This document shows positions 1 to 7,566 of a DNA stretch of 64,000 nt, one piece after another. The stretch spans positions 154,982 through 218,981 of the forward strand of contig VXPQ01000032.1 of NCBI GenBank assembly GCA_009839485.1, written 5' to 3'. Numbering within the stretch: the stretch's first letter is position 1; every line of letters begins with the position of its first letter. This DNA is from Bacteroidetes bacterium SB0662_bin_6. Lineage in GTDB: Bacteria > Bacteroidota > Rhodothermia > Rhodothermales > VXPQ01. Made by a program: the position numbers and the translations under genes. The notes under the pieces were generated by a model. It was not told where the DNA came from. It saw nothing but the letters and a program-made list of their open reading frames with translations, and searched no databases.

Positions 1-7
1 AGCAAAC

Positions 8-71
8 AATAACGGACATTTTTTGAAATACTGGAAGAATACCCCTCTATAGGGCCTTGGAAATAACGGAC
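8..71. repeat. 10-bp direct repeat, two copies
   Basis: AATAACGGAC occurs at 8-17 and again at 62-71, just downstream of the rhomboid gene's stop codon. The copies are identical and 54 bases apart. Function is unknown, and chance recurrence cannot be excluded because the window starts here. Confidence 0.3.
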
Positions 72-704
72 CTATACCCCGATGATTCCCAACTGTCGCA
101 GAAATACTTCCACGGCCCGTGGCTCCAGCAGGATCGTCAGCATCAGCCCGCCCAACGCGCCGCCGAGATGGGCCTCGTGCGCAATGCCGCCCCCTGCACC
201 GCCATGCGAACGCCGCATCGCATACATCGAGACGACGACATACCCTACGGCAAAGAGCGCTGCGGGAATGCCTATCGGCACAAAGAAAATGTAGATGGGC
301 TGGAGCGGCGCAAACAGACAGTAGCCGAACAGCACGCCGCTGATCGCCCCGGAAGCCCCTACCGCCGCGTATGTGACGGAATGCCTGTGCATCGCCAGCG
401 AAAGTCCGTGCGCCGCCAGTTCGGAGCCGAAGTACAGCACCAGAAAAGAACCCGGACCCAACACATACTCCATCTGGGGACCGAAGAAGTACAGCGTGAT
501 CATATTGAACAGCAGATGCGTCCCGTTCACATGCACGAACCCTGCCGTGATAAGCCGGGCGTATTGTCGATGGCGCAGCACCAGGTACGGTCTGAACGCC
601 AGGCGATCCATGAGGGAGCGATCAAAAAATAGCGTATAACCGCTCGTCAGCAGGATGGCGACAAGCAGAAACAGCGTAACCGGCGAATCGAAAAGAGCGG
701 ACAT
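72..704 (-). CDS. Rhomboid family intramembrane serine protease
   Basis: This 210-residue polytopic membrane protein should cut transmembrane substrates within the lipid bilayer. The rhomboid signature is complete. GASGAISG around residues 117-123 holds the nucleophile Ser119. The HEAHLGG segment near residues 176-182 supplies the catalytic His (probably His179). GTHLLFNM at 61-68 provides the conserved His and Asn of the oxyanion region. About six hydrophobic segments are visible. A Gly-rich loop lies at 167-174, just before the His helix. The gene starts five bases after the purQ stop on the same strand, so the two are probably cotranscribed, although no functional link is known. The family is certain; the substrate is unknown. 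Confidence 0.9.
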   Translation of the reverse strand: MSALFDSPVTLFLLVAILLTSGYTLFFDRSLMDRLAFRPYLVLRHRQYARLITAGFVHVNGTHLLFNMITLYFFGPQMEYVLGPGSFLVLYFGSELAAHGLSLAMHRHSVTYAAVGASGAISGVLFGYCLFAPLQPIYIFFVPIGIPAALFAVGYVVVSMYAMRRSHGGAGGGIAHEAHLGGALGGLMLTILLEPRAVEVFLRQLGIIGV

Positions 705-709
705 GCGTG

Positions 710-1417
710 CTACGCCGGCACCGCCGTGATGTGATCCATGATGGATTCGAAAAGATACTTCCCGTCGTCGCTTCCAAGCATCCCTTCCGCACAGCGATCG
801 GGATGCGGCATCATGCCCAACACGTTACGCCCCTCGTTCACGATACCCGCAATGTGCCGGGCCGACCCGTTCGGATTCGCCTCCGGCGCAAGTTGCCCTG
901 CTTCGTCGCAATACCGGAACACGATCCGCCCCTCGCTCTCAAGCCGGTCCAGCACCTCGTCCGAGGCGAAATAATTTCCCTCGCCATGCGAAATCGGGAT
1001 ACGGACGACCTGCCCCTCCTTCAGGCGGATGGTATACGGCGTACGGGCATTTTCGACCAGCAAGTGCACCTGCTTGCATACGAAGCGAAGCGAAGCGTTT
1101 CGCATAAGAACACCCGGCAGCAGACCCATCTCGCAGAGCATCTGGAATCCGTTGCATATACCGAACACCAGTCCTCCGTTCGCGGCGAACCGCGCCACAT
1201 CCTGCATGACCGGAGAAAATCGGGCAATGGCTCCGGAGCGCAGGTAATCCCCGTACGAAAAACCGCCGGGCAGAATGACCACATCCACATCGCCGACGCT
1301 GCTTTCCTTGTGCCAGATGAAGCGAACCTCCTGGCCGAACACATGCTTCGCGGCATGATAAGCATCATGATCGCAATTGGACCCTGGAAAAACGATCACG
1401 CCGAATCGAACAGCCAT
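710..1417 (-). CDS. purQ: Phosphoribosylformylglycinamidine synthase subunit PurQ (glutamine amidotransferase)
   Basis: PurQ releases ammonia from glutamine for PurL, which makes formylglycinamidine ribonucleotide in purine synthesis; PurS is the third partner. At 235 residues it has the size of the small, separate PurQ. The class I amidotransferase triad is visible: Cys88 in GICNGFQ, His205 in MMPHPDR and Glu211. The N-terminal [12 protein letters not shown] is typical. The reading frame stays open upstream, but the ATG at 1417 matches the family's N-terminus ([12 protein letters not shown]), so I use it. purL and purS are not adjacent. A rhomboid gene follows after five bases. Confidence 0.96.
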   Translation of the reverse strand: MAVRFGVIVFPGSNCDHDAYHAAKHVFGQEVRFIWHKESSVGDVDVVILPGGFSYGDYLRSGAIARFSPVMQDVARFAANGGLVFGICNGFQMLCEMGLLPGVLMRNASLRFVCKQVHLLVENARTPYTIRLKEGQVVRIPISHGEGNYFASDEVLDRLESEGRIVFRYCDEAGQLAPEANPNGSARHIAGIVNEGRNVLGMMPHPDRCAEGMLGSDDGKYLFESIMDHITAVPA

Positions 1418-1641
1418 GGAGTATCCGGAAAAGATTTTACGAAAAATGGCCCATCGGCAGCGCGTGCGTGTCACGGCAAATCGCAACGGGGAACGAATAT
1501 CCGGCAGGGCGTTCGAATATCTGCCGAATACAGGCACAGGAAAACATCCGTGCCGAACGGGGATGCCGTGTTAAGGCTACAATATACTAAAGCCCGCGCG
1601 CTGTACGCAGCGCCTTCCGCGTAAACAAGCAAGAACCGCAT

Positions 1642-2613
1642 ATGAATTATCGTCGTTTTGGACGCCTCGGCTGGGAAGTCAGTGACATCGGATACGGGAT
1701 GTGGGGCATGGGAGAATGGCCGGATTCCGATGACGCTGAATCCATGAACTCCATGCACCGGGCCATTGCGTTGGGATGCACCTTCTTTGACACGGCGCTG
1801 GCCTACGGAGAAGGGCACAGTGAGCAGTTGCTGGCCAGACTGGTAGCAGCACACCCGGATAAAACCCTGTACACGGCTTCCAAAGTGCCGCCAAAAAATA
1901 ACCAGTGGCCCAGCCGGCGGGGATTCACGCTGGACGAGGTGTTTCCGCCCGACTATGTGAAGGCGTCTGTCGAGCAAAGCCTCGAAAATACAGGGCTTGC
2001 CCATATTGACCTGATGCAACTGCACGTATGGGAAGACGACTGGCTCGACGACGACAGGTGGATCGCCACGCTGGAGGATTTTCGGCGACAGGGACTTATC
2101 CGGGGAATAGGTATCAGCCTGAACCGGTGGGAACCCTGGAACGGGGTGAAAGCCGTACGGAGCGGTCTGGTGGACGCCGTACAGGTCATTTATAACATCT
2201 TCGATCAGGCGCCCGAAGACGAATTGTTCGCGGCCTGTACGGAAATGGATGTTGCCGTCATTGCCCGGGTCCCCTTCGACGAGGGCGGATTGACGGGAAA
2301 CCTTACCAAAGACACTTCCTGGCCGGAAGGCGACTGGCGCAACCTCTACTTCGTACCGGAGAATCTTGTCCCGACCGTCGAGCGCGCCGAAGCGCTTAAA
2401 ACGATACTGCCGGAAGGTATGAGCCTGCCGGAAATGGCGTTGCGGTTCATTCTTTCGCACGACGCCGTATCGACCATTATCCCCGGCATGAGAAAGCTCC
2501 GCCACGTCGAGGCCAATATCGCCGCGAGCGACAAGGGGGCGCTGGATGCCGATCTCCTGGACGCACTCCGGGCGCACCGCTGGGATCGGGAACCCACAGA
2601 ATGGTCACATTAA
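1642..2613 (+). CDS. Aldo/keto reductase
   Basis: This 323-residue protein is a TIM-barrel NAD(P)H-dependent oxidoreductase that reduces aldehydes or ketones. The catalytic tetrad can be assigned as Asp50, Tyr55, Lys81 and His128 (FFDTALAYGEG, YTASK, LMQLHVW). The C-terminal cofactor region is present as STIIPGMRKLRHVEAN. The start ATG at 1642 gives the family's usual N-terminus, MNYRRFGRLGWEVSDIGYG. Only 19 bases separate it from the DUF58 gene, so it may be cotranscribed with the Bat operon, in the place where a MoxR ATPase gene often sits. The physiological substrate cannot be inferred. Confidence 0.93.
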   Translation: MNYRRFGRLGWEVSDIGYGMWGMGEWPDSDDAESMNSMHRAIALGCTFFDTALAYGEGHSEQLLARLVAAHPDKTLYTASKVPPKNNQWPSRRGFTLDEVFPPDYVKASVEQSLENTGLAHIDLMQLHVWEDDWLDDDRWIATLEDFRRQGLIRGIGISLNRWEPWNGVKAVRSGLVDAVQVIYNIFDQAPEDELFAACTEMDVAVIARVPFDEGGLTGNLTKDTSWPEGDWRNLYFVPENLVPTVERAEALKTILPEGMSLPEMALRFILSHDAVSTIIPGMRKLRHVEANIAASDKGALDADLLDALRAHRWDREPTEWSH

Positions 2614-2632
2614 CGCCTGCCCTATACGCTGC

Positions 2633-3511
2633 ATGATTCCGCGGGAACTGTTCAGGAAAATTCGGCGGATCGAAATCCGTACGAAAGGGCTTGTCAATAA
2701 TTTCTTCGGAGGCGAATACCATTCGGCTTTCAAGGGGCTGGGTATCGAGTTTTCGGAAGTGCGCCCGTACCAGGTGGGTGACGACATCCGTTCGATCGAC
2801 TGGAACGTTTCTGCGCGTACCGGAGAGACCTATGTGAAGGTGTTCGAGGAGGAACGCGAGCAAACGCTCATGCTGGTAGTGGACGTATCCGGGTCGGAGG
2901 ATTTTGGATCGCAAGCGCAGTTTAAACGAGAAGGAGCGGCAGAGATCTGCGCGATCATCGGGTTCAGCGCCATTTCCAACAACGACAAGGTAGGGCTCCT
3001 GCTAACCTCGGATCGGGTCGAACTCTTCGTGCCCCCGAAGAAGGGGCGCCGGCATGTATTGCGCTTGCTCAGGGATCTGTTTGCTCACGAACCGGAATCC
3101 CGGAAAACCGATCTTGCAACCGCTCTGGATTATCTGCCCCGCATGCTTAATCGCCGCTCCATCGTGCTCGTCATCAGCGATTTTATGGACGAGGGTTTCG
3201 AGAAAGCGTTGCGGGTGGTGGCCCGGCGTCACGATACCATCGGCGTGCGGCTCGAGGATCCCCGCGAACAGACCTTGCCGCGCATGGGACTGATCGAGCT
3301 GACCGACGCGGAAACCGGCGAAACGGTTGTCGTGGACACGAATGACCGGCGGGTGCGCGAAACATTCGCCGCCTCCGCCGAGGCGCGCCGGGCACAACTC
3401 GACGATCTGTTCCGGCGCATCGGTATGGATCATGTGACCATCCGCATGGACGAAGGGTATGTGGAACCCCTGATCCGATTCTTCCGCCACCGAAACAGAG
3501 CGAGGGCATGA
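2633..3511 (+). CDS. DUF58 domain protein of the Bat operon
   Basis: This 292-residue cytoplasmic protein has the DUF58 signature: the GxGxEFSEVRPYQVGDDIRS-type block at about residues 36-54, followed by IDWNVSARTG. A degenerate VWA-like fold follows (LVVDVSGSED near 81-90; IVLVISDFMD). DUF58 proteins are classically encoded between a MoxR AAA+ ATPase and VWA proteins and are thought to act with them as a metal- or stress-related chaperone module. No moxR gene lies in the window. The ATG at 2633 begins the conserved N-terminus; the frame is open further upstream but unlike the family there. Its stop overlaps the next start in ATGA. Confidence 0.92.
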   Translation: MIPRELFRKIRRIEIRTKGLVNNFFGGEYHSAFKGLGIEFSEVRPYQVGDDIRSIDWNVSARTGETYVKVFEEEREQTLMLVVDVSGSEDFGSQAQFKREGAAEICAIIGFSAISNNDKVGLLLTSDRVELFVPPKKGRRHVLRLLRDLFAHEPESRKTDLATALDYLPRMLNRRSIVLVISDFMDEGFEKALRVVARRHDTIGVRLEDPREQTLPRMGLIELTDAETGETVVVDTNDRRVRETFAASAEARRAQLDDLFRRIGMDHVTIRMDEGYVEPLIRFFRHRNRARA

Positions 3512-4602
3512 TGCGGCGTATATCGGGAGCAGCTTCCCCGGCGCGGAGGGCCTTTTTTTTCGTTCGAACGGGCACAGTCCGGGGGCGAGGGATCGGGATG
3601 TGCTTGCTCTGGCTGGCTTTCGCCTGGATACCCTGGCCGGCCGCCGGACAGGATGCTTCGCCCGGGCACACAACACGGGAAGTACGACTGTATGTCCTGG
3701 CGGACAGCGTAGCGATCGGCGAGCAATTCTTCCTTGCGGTGACCGCTCGGCACGACACGACCGAGACCATCTCTTTTCCGCTCCCGAACGATGGAGAAGC
3801 GCTTGCTTTCGGAGATGTGGAGGTGCTGGAAGCAGCTATACATGAACGCCTGCTCCCGGATGGCATGCAGGTAGACAGCTCGGTCTACCTGGCAACCTCG
3901 TTTGCGCTCGACACCGCCCATGTCGCCCCGATCCCGGTCGGGTTTACGGCAGGCGACGATGTGCTGATCGTTCAGACCGATTCGATATGGATTCCCGTCC
4001 GCTCCTTCGTACCGGAAGACGCGGAAGACATCCGGGACCTTGCGCCGCTCGTAGCGTTTCCACGATCCATATGGTGGATTGTGGCGGGCATCACCCTGTT
4101 ATTGCTGCTGGCGGCGGGCATCGCCTGGTGGATCCGCCGGCGCCGAAACCGGGATGACGAGCACGAAACGGAGTACATCCCCCCGATCCCTCCCGACCAG
4201 GAAGCCTATGACAGGCTGGACGCCCTTGAAAAAACGGACCTGTCGGATCAACGGAACATGCCGTTTTTCTATGACGAATTATCAGGACTCCTCAGAACGT
4301 ACGTCGCCCGGCGCCTGCATGTGCAGGCGCTGGAAATGACAACCGGTGAAACGGTCGCGCGGCTCCGGGAACAGGATATGCCCGACAGCCAGACGATCAG
4401 TCGGTTCCGGAACGTCCTCATAGCCTGCGATTACGTGAAATTCGCCGATGGCCGGCCTCCTGCGAAACAGGGTAAAGAGCTGATCGGTACGTCTCGTAGT
4501 ATCATTGAAACGATGGAAATGCAGGCGCGCGCAGCGGAGGAAGCAGCGGCAGAAGAAACAGCCCGCAACAGCGATCCGCGTTTCACGGTTTCCCCGGAAT
4601 GA
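3508..4602 (+). CDS. Membrane-anchored Bat operon protein, DUF4381/BatD-C-like
   Basis: This 364-residue protein has an N-terminal export signal (hydrophobic stretch about residues 29-45, ending AAGQ). An extracytoplasmic beta-rich region runs to about 180. One transmembrane helix lies near 190-212 (SIWWIVAGITLLLLLAAGIA), followed by a basic RRRRNR stop-transfer. The cytoplasmic tail (about 230-335) resembles the helical tails of BatD/DUF4381 proteins, with the pattern FYDELSGLLRTYVARRLHV. It overlaps the DUF58 gene by four bases and precedes batA by one base, so translational coupling is likely. It is the usual unnamed member of Bacteroidota Bat operons. Its biochemical function is not established. 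Confidence 0.75.
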   Translation: MMRRISGAASPARRAFFFVRTGTVRGRGIGMCLLWLAFAWIPWPAAGQDASPGHTTREVRLYVLADSVAIGEQFFLAVTARHDTTETISFPLPNDGEALAFGDVEVLEAAIHERLLPDGMQVDSSVYLATSFALDTAHVAPIPVGFTAGDDVLIVQTDSIWIPVRSFVPEDAEDIRDLAPLVAFPRSIWWIVAGITLLLLLAAGIAWWIRRRRNRDDEHETEYIPPIPPDQEAYDRLDALEKTDLSDQRNMPFFYDELSGLLRTYVARRLHVQALEMTTGETVARLREQDMPDSQTISRFRNVLIACDYVKFADGRPPAKQGKELIGTSRSIIETMEMQARAAEEAAAEETARNSDPRFTVSPE

Positions 4603-4603
4603 T

Positions 4604-5590
4604 ATGCAGTTCGCACAACCTGAGTGGTTCTGGCTCCTTGCACTCGTTCCGCTTGTAGCGGGATGGGCGTGGTGGTACGAATTCCGTACGCGCAAAGGCA
4701 TGCGTTTCAGCGGCATCGACCCGGTGCGCAGCATGCCCAAATCATTGTGGGTACGTCTGCGCGAACTGCCCGCCGTACTCAGGATCGGTGCGGTAGCGCT
4801 CGGTATACTTGCCCTTGCCCGTCCGCAGGAACGGGACACAATCCTCGAGCGCTATGCGGAAGGCGTGGATATTGTCCTTGTGCTCGACACCTCCACGTCC
4901 ATGCGGGCCGAGGATTTTTCCCCGAACCGTTTCGAGGCAGCCCGCGATGTAGCAGCGGAGTTCATCGAGTCACGCACATCGGATCGTGTGGGCCTGGTTG
5001 TGTTCGCAGCGAAAGCCTACACGCAAACGCCGCTGTCGCTCGATTACAACTTCCTGCTGCGCATGCTCGACGAAGTGGAGGTCGGCGTGATTGAAGACGG
5101 CACCGCTATCGGTACCGCCATCGCCATGGGCGTGAACCGCCTCAAGGACAGCGCCGCCGAAAGTAAGGTCCTGATCCTGCTCACGGACGGGCAAAACAAC
5201 CGGGGCGAGATCGATCCCGTAACTGCTTCGGAGGTCGCACAAGCGATGGACGTACGCATTTATTCGATCGGCGTGGGCACACACGGGGAAGCTCCGTTTC
5301 CCTTCGACGACCCCTTTGGAGGCCAACGGCGTCAGATGATCCCTGTCGAAATCGACGAGGACATGCTCTCGTCCGTGGCGGAAAAAACGGGCGGGCGCTA
5401 TTTCCGCGCCACAAACAAGCAAGCGCTCCAAAACATCTACGCAGAAATCAGCGAACTCGAAAAAACGGAAATAGAGGAGCGCTTCTACACAGACTATACG
5501 GAACGTTATGCTCTATTTCTGTGGCCCGCCCTTGGCCTGCTTCTCCTCGAACTCTTGCTCTCCGGCACGCGTCTGCGGCGCGCCCCCTGA
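4604..5590 (+). CDS. batA: BatA, VWA domain membrane protein
   Basis: This 328-residue protein has two N-terminal transmembrane segments (about residues 8-24 and 57-72) and a von Willebrand A domain (about 88-290). The MIDAS metal site is intact: D95xSxS in VLDTSTSM, with later Thr (DGTAIGTAI) and Asp (LLTDGQNN). One more helix lies near the C-terminus (ALFLWPALGLLLLELLL). Bat proteins are linked to aerotolerance and stress survival in Bacteroides and Leptospira, but the molecular role is unclear. The ATG at 4604, one base after the preceding stop, gives the conserved MxFAxPxWFWLL N-terminus. The related VWA protein BatB follows six bases downstream. Confidence 0.93.
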   Translation: MQFAQPEWFWLLALVPLVAGWAWWYEFRTRKGMRFSGIDPVRSMPKSLWVRLRELPAVLRIGAVALGILALARPQERDTILERYAEGVDIVLVLDTSTSMRAEDFSPNRFEAARDVAAEFIESRTSDRVGLVVFAAKAYTQTPLSLDYNFLLRMLDEVEVGVIEDGTAIGTAIAMGVNRLKDSAAESKVLILLTDGQNNRGEIDPVTASEVAQAMDVRIYSIGVGTHGEAPFPFDDPFGGQRRQMIPVEIDEDMLSSVAEKTGGRYFRATNKQALQNIYAEISELEKTEIEERFYTDYTERYALFLWPALGLLLLELLLSGTRLRRAP

Positions 5591-5596
5591 CCCTGC

Positions 5597-6634
5597 ATGG
5601 ACTGGCTGCATCCTGCATATCTCTGGACCGTGGCGGCAGGCCCTGCGCTGGCCGCAGTCCTCTTTCTGTGGGCGGCGCAGAAACGCCGCGAGGCAATTCG
5701 GCGGTTTGGTCTCCGGGATACCGTGGCCCGCCTCACGCCGGAAACCAGCTCACGGCGCCGGCGATGGAAAGCAGCCATCGTGACATCCGCTATCGCCCTT
5801 GTTGCGCTTGCGCTGGCCGGGCCGCGTTTCGGCACGCAACTCCGCGATGTGAAGCGTGAAGGGGTTGATCTTGTCATCGCCCTCGATGTGTCCGCGTCCA
5901 TGCTGGCTGAAGACGTTGCCCCGAATCGCCTTGATCGCGCCAAAAACGAAATCCGAAAATTGCTGGACGAGCTGCGCGGCGACCGGATAGGGCTGGTTAT
6001 TTTCGCCGGGGACGCCTTCCTGCAATGCCCGCTCACGACAGACTACTCCGCAGTGCGTCTCTTCCTCGATGTAGCCGGTCCGGAAGCCATCGCGGTGCCG
6101 GGTACCGATTTCGGAGCCGCCCTGAACATGGCCGTACAGGCCTTCGATATTCCGGCTGAATCTCCGGATGACGGGCGCAGCCGTGCGCTGCTCTTCGTGT
6201 CGGATGGAGAAAACCACGTAGCGGACATGGAAGAACTGGCCGACCTGGCTCGCGACGAAAACATCGTCATGTATGCGGCAGGCGTGGGCGAAACGGGTGG
6301 GAGCCCGATCCCCATCTACCAGAACGGTCGGCGAACCGGGTTCAGGGAAAATGCGGACGGGGATATCGTAAGCACCCGCCTTGAAGAAAACGGCCTGCGC
6401 CAACTGTCTGAGGGAGGCGCATATTTCCGCATTGCCCGCACCTCCAGTTCCCTATCCAAAATAACGGAGGCGTTGGAACGTTTGGAAAAAAGTGAGTTTG
6501 CCCAGGAAGAATTCGAGGAATACGAAGAAAAATTTCAATGGCCGCTGGCGCTTGCCCTTTTGCTGTTGCTGATCGAACGATCCATTCCCGACCGGCGTAA
6601 AAACCGCAACAAGGATCGGCTCGGGTCCGCTTGA
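5597..6634 (+). CDS. batB: BatB, VWA domain membrane protein
   Basis: This 345-residue paralogue of the preceding BatA has the same plan: membrane segments near residues 8-27 and 58-75, a VWA domain with MIDAS D97xSxS (IALDVSASM) and SDGENH later, and a C-terminal helix (PLALALLLLLIERSIP). In BatB proteins the VWA domain is expected to face the periplasm beside BatA. A Lys/Arg/Asn-rich tail ends the protein. Its stop codon overlaps the TTG start of batC in TTGA, which suggests translational coupling across the operon. Assignment as BatB rather than a second BatA rests on gene order. Confidence 0.92.
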   Translation: MDWLHPAYLWTVAAGPALAAVLFLWAAQKRREAIRRFGLRDTVARLTPETSSRRRRWKAAIVTSAIALVALALAGPRFGTQLRDVKREGVDLVIALDVSASMLAEDVAPNRLDRAKNEIRKLLDELRGDRIGLVIFAGDAFLQCPLTTDYSAVRLFLDVAGPEAIAVPGTDFGAALNMAVQAFDIPAESPDDGRSRALLFVSDGENHVADMEELADLARDENIVMYAAGVGETGGSPIPIYQNGRRTGFRENADGDIVSTRLEENGLRQLSEGGAYFRIARTSSSLSKITEALERLEKSEFAQEEFEEYEEKFQWPLALALLLLLIERSIPDRRKNRNKDRLGSA

Positions 6635-7548
6635 AAAACATCCGTATCATGTCCCTTTTCGCTATCCTTCTGTTGCTGCAATCCGCGGCTGCGCCTCCTG
6701 TCGCACAGCGTGCGCAAGACGAAGCAGCGGGCGCCGCCCCGCCTGCTGTGGAGCAGACACAGGAACCCGAGGCATCACCCGAAGGACTGTGGGCGCCAAG
6801 CGGCAAACGGGACGGACGACGCGGTAACGACCTGTACCGTCAGGAAGCCTACGACGATGCCGCGGCCGCCTATGCCGGCGGCATCGCCATCCTTCCCGAC
6901 GATGCCCAACCGCATCTGCGCTATGGCCTGCGCAACAACCTTGGAGCAGCGCTCCTCAAGTCAGGCAACGCCGAATCCGCCCGCCAGACGTTCGATCAGG
7001 CCATTGCGGAAGCCGGGGAAACCGGCGAAGAAATCGACGTTGCCCGATCGGCCTATAATGCCGGCAACGCCGCTTTTGCCGTGCAGGACCTTGAGGGAGC
7101 ACTCGCATACTACCGCGACAGCCTGCTTCGGAACCCGGATAATGAAGATGCCCGGTTCAACTACGAATTCGTGAAACGGCGCATCGAAGAGCAGGAACAA
7201 CAGGAACAGCAAAACAGCCAGCAACAAGAACAGAATCAGGAACAGGAACAGCAGGAATCCGGCAACGAAAACAGCAACAACGACCAGAACGAACCGCAAC
7301 AGGACGAAAACGAGTCGCCACAGCAGCAAAGTGGGCAGAATGAGCAGCAGGACGAAAACGAACAGCCACAAAACGAATCCCCACAGGAGCAGGAACAGCA
7401 ACCACAGAACAGGCAAACCGGAGAACAGCAACTGAGCCAGGCCCAGGCCGAGCGTATCCTGCAGGCCCTGGAACAGGAAGAAGGCAACCTGCTACGGGAA
7501 ATCCAGCGTACCGAGATGCGCCCGCACCGGGTGGAAAAAGACTGGTAG
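6631..7548 (+). CDS. batC: BatC, TPR protein with Gln/Asn/Glu-rich low-complexity tail
   Basis: This 305-residue exported protein has a signal peptide (MKNIRIMSLFAILLLLQ), two to three tetratricopeptide repeats (about residues 68-180; typical GNDLYRQEAYDDAAAAY and ALAYYRDSLLRNPDNEDARFNYE), and a long Gln/Asn/Glu/Ser-rich tract (about 187-285). TPR plus low-complexity tail is the hallmark of BatC, which probably organises contacts with the VWA proteins. The best start is TTG at 6631, which overlaps the batB stop. It supplies the Lys that a signal peptide needs; the first in-frame ATG is at 6649 and would lose it. Confidence 0.88.
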   Translation: MKNIRIMSLFAILLLLQSAAAPPVAQRAQDEAAGAAPPAVEQTQEPEASPEGLWAPSGKRDGRRGNDLYRQEAYDDAAAAYAGGIAILPDDAQPHLRYGLRNNLGAALLKSGNAESARQTFDQAIAEAGETGEEIDVARSAYNAGNAAFAVQDLEGALAYYRDSLLRNPDNEDARFNYEFVKRRIEEQEQQEQQNSQQQEQNQEQEQQESGNENSNNDQNEPQQDENESPQQQSGQNEQQDENEQPQNESPQEQEQQPQNRQTGEQQLSQAQAERILQALEQEEGNLLREIQRTEMRPHRVEKDW

Positions 7549-7566
7549 AAAAAGGCGGGACGTGCA

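Noticed and set aside
707-1624. Long open frame on the plus strand opposite purQ
   Set aside because: It is antisense to a complete purQ with all catalytic residues; its translation is His/Arg-rich and resembles nothing.
1471-2577. Long open frame on the minus strand opposite the aldo/keto reductase
   Set aside because: It is a shadow of the reductase gene in GC-rich DNA; no family features are present.
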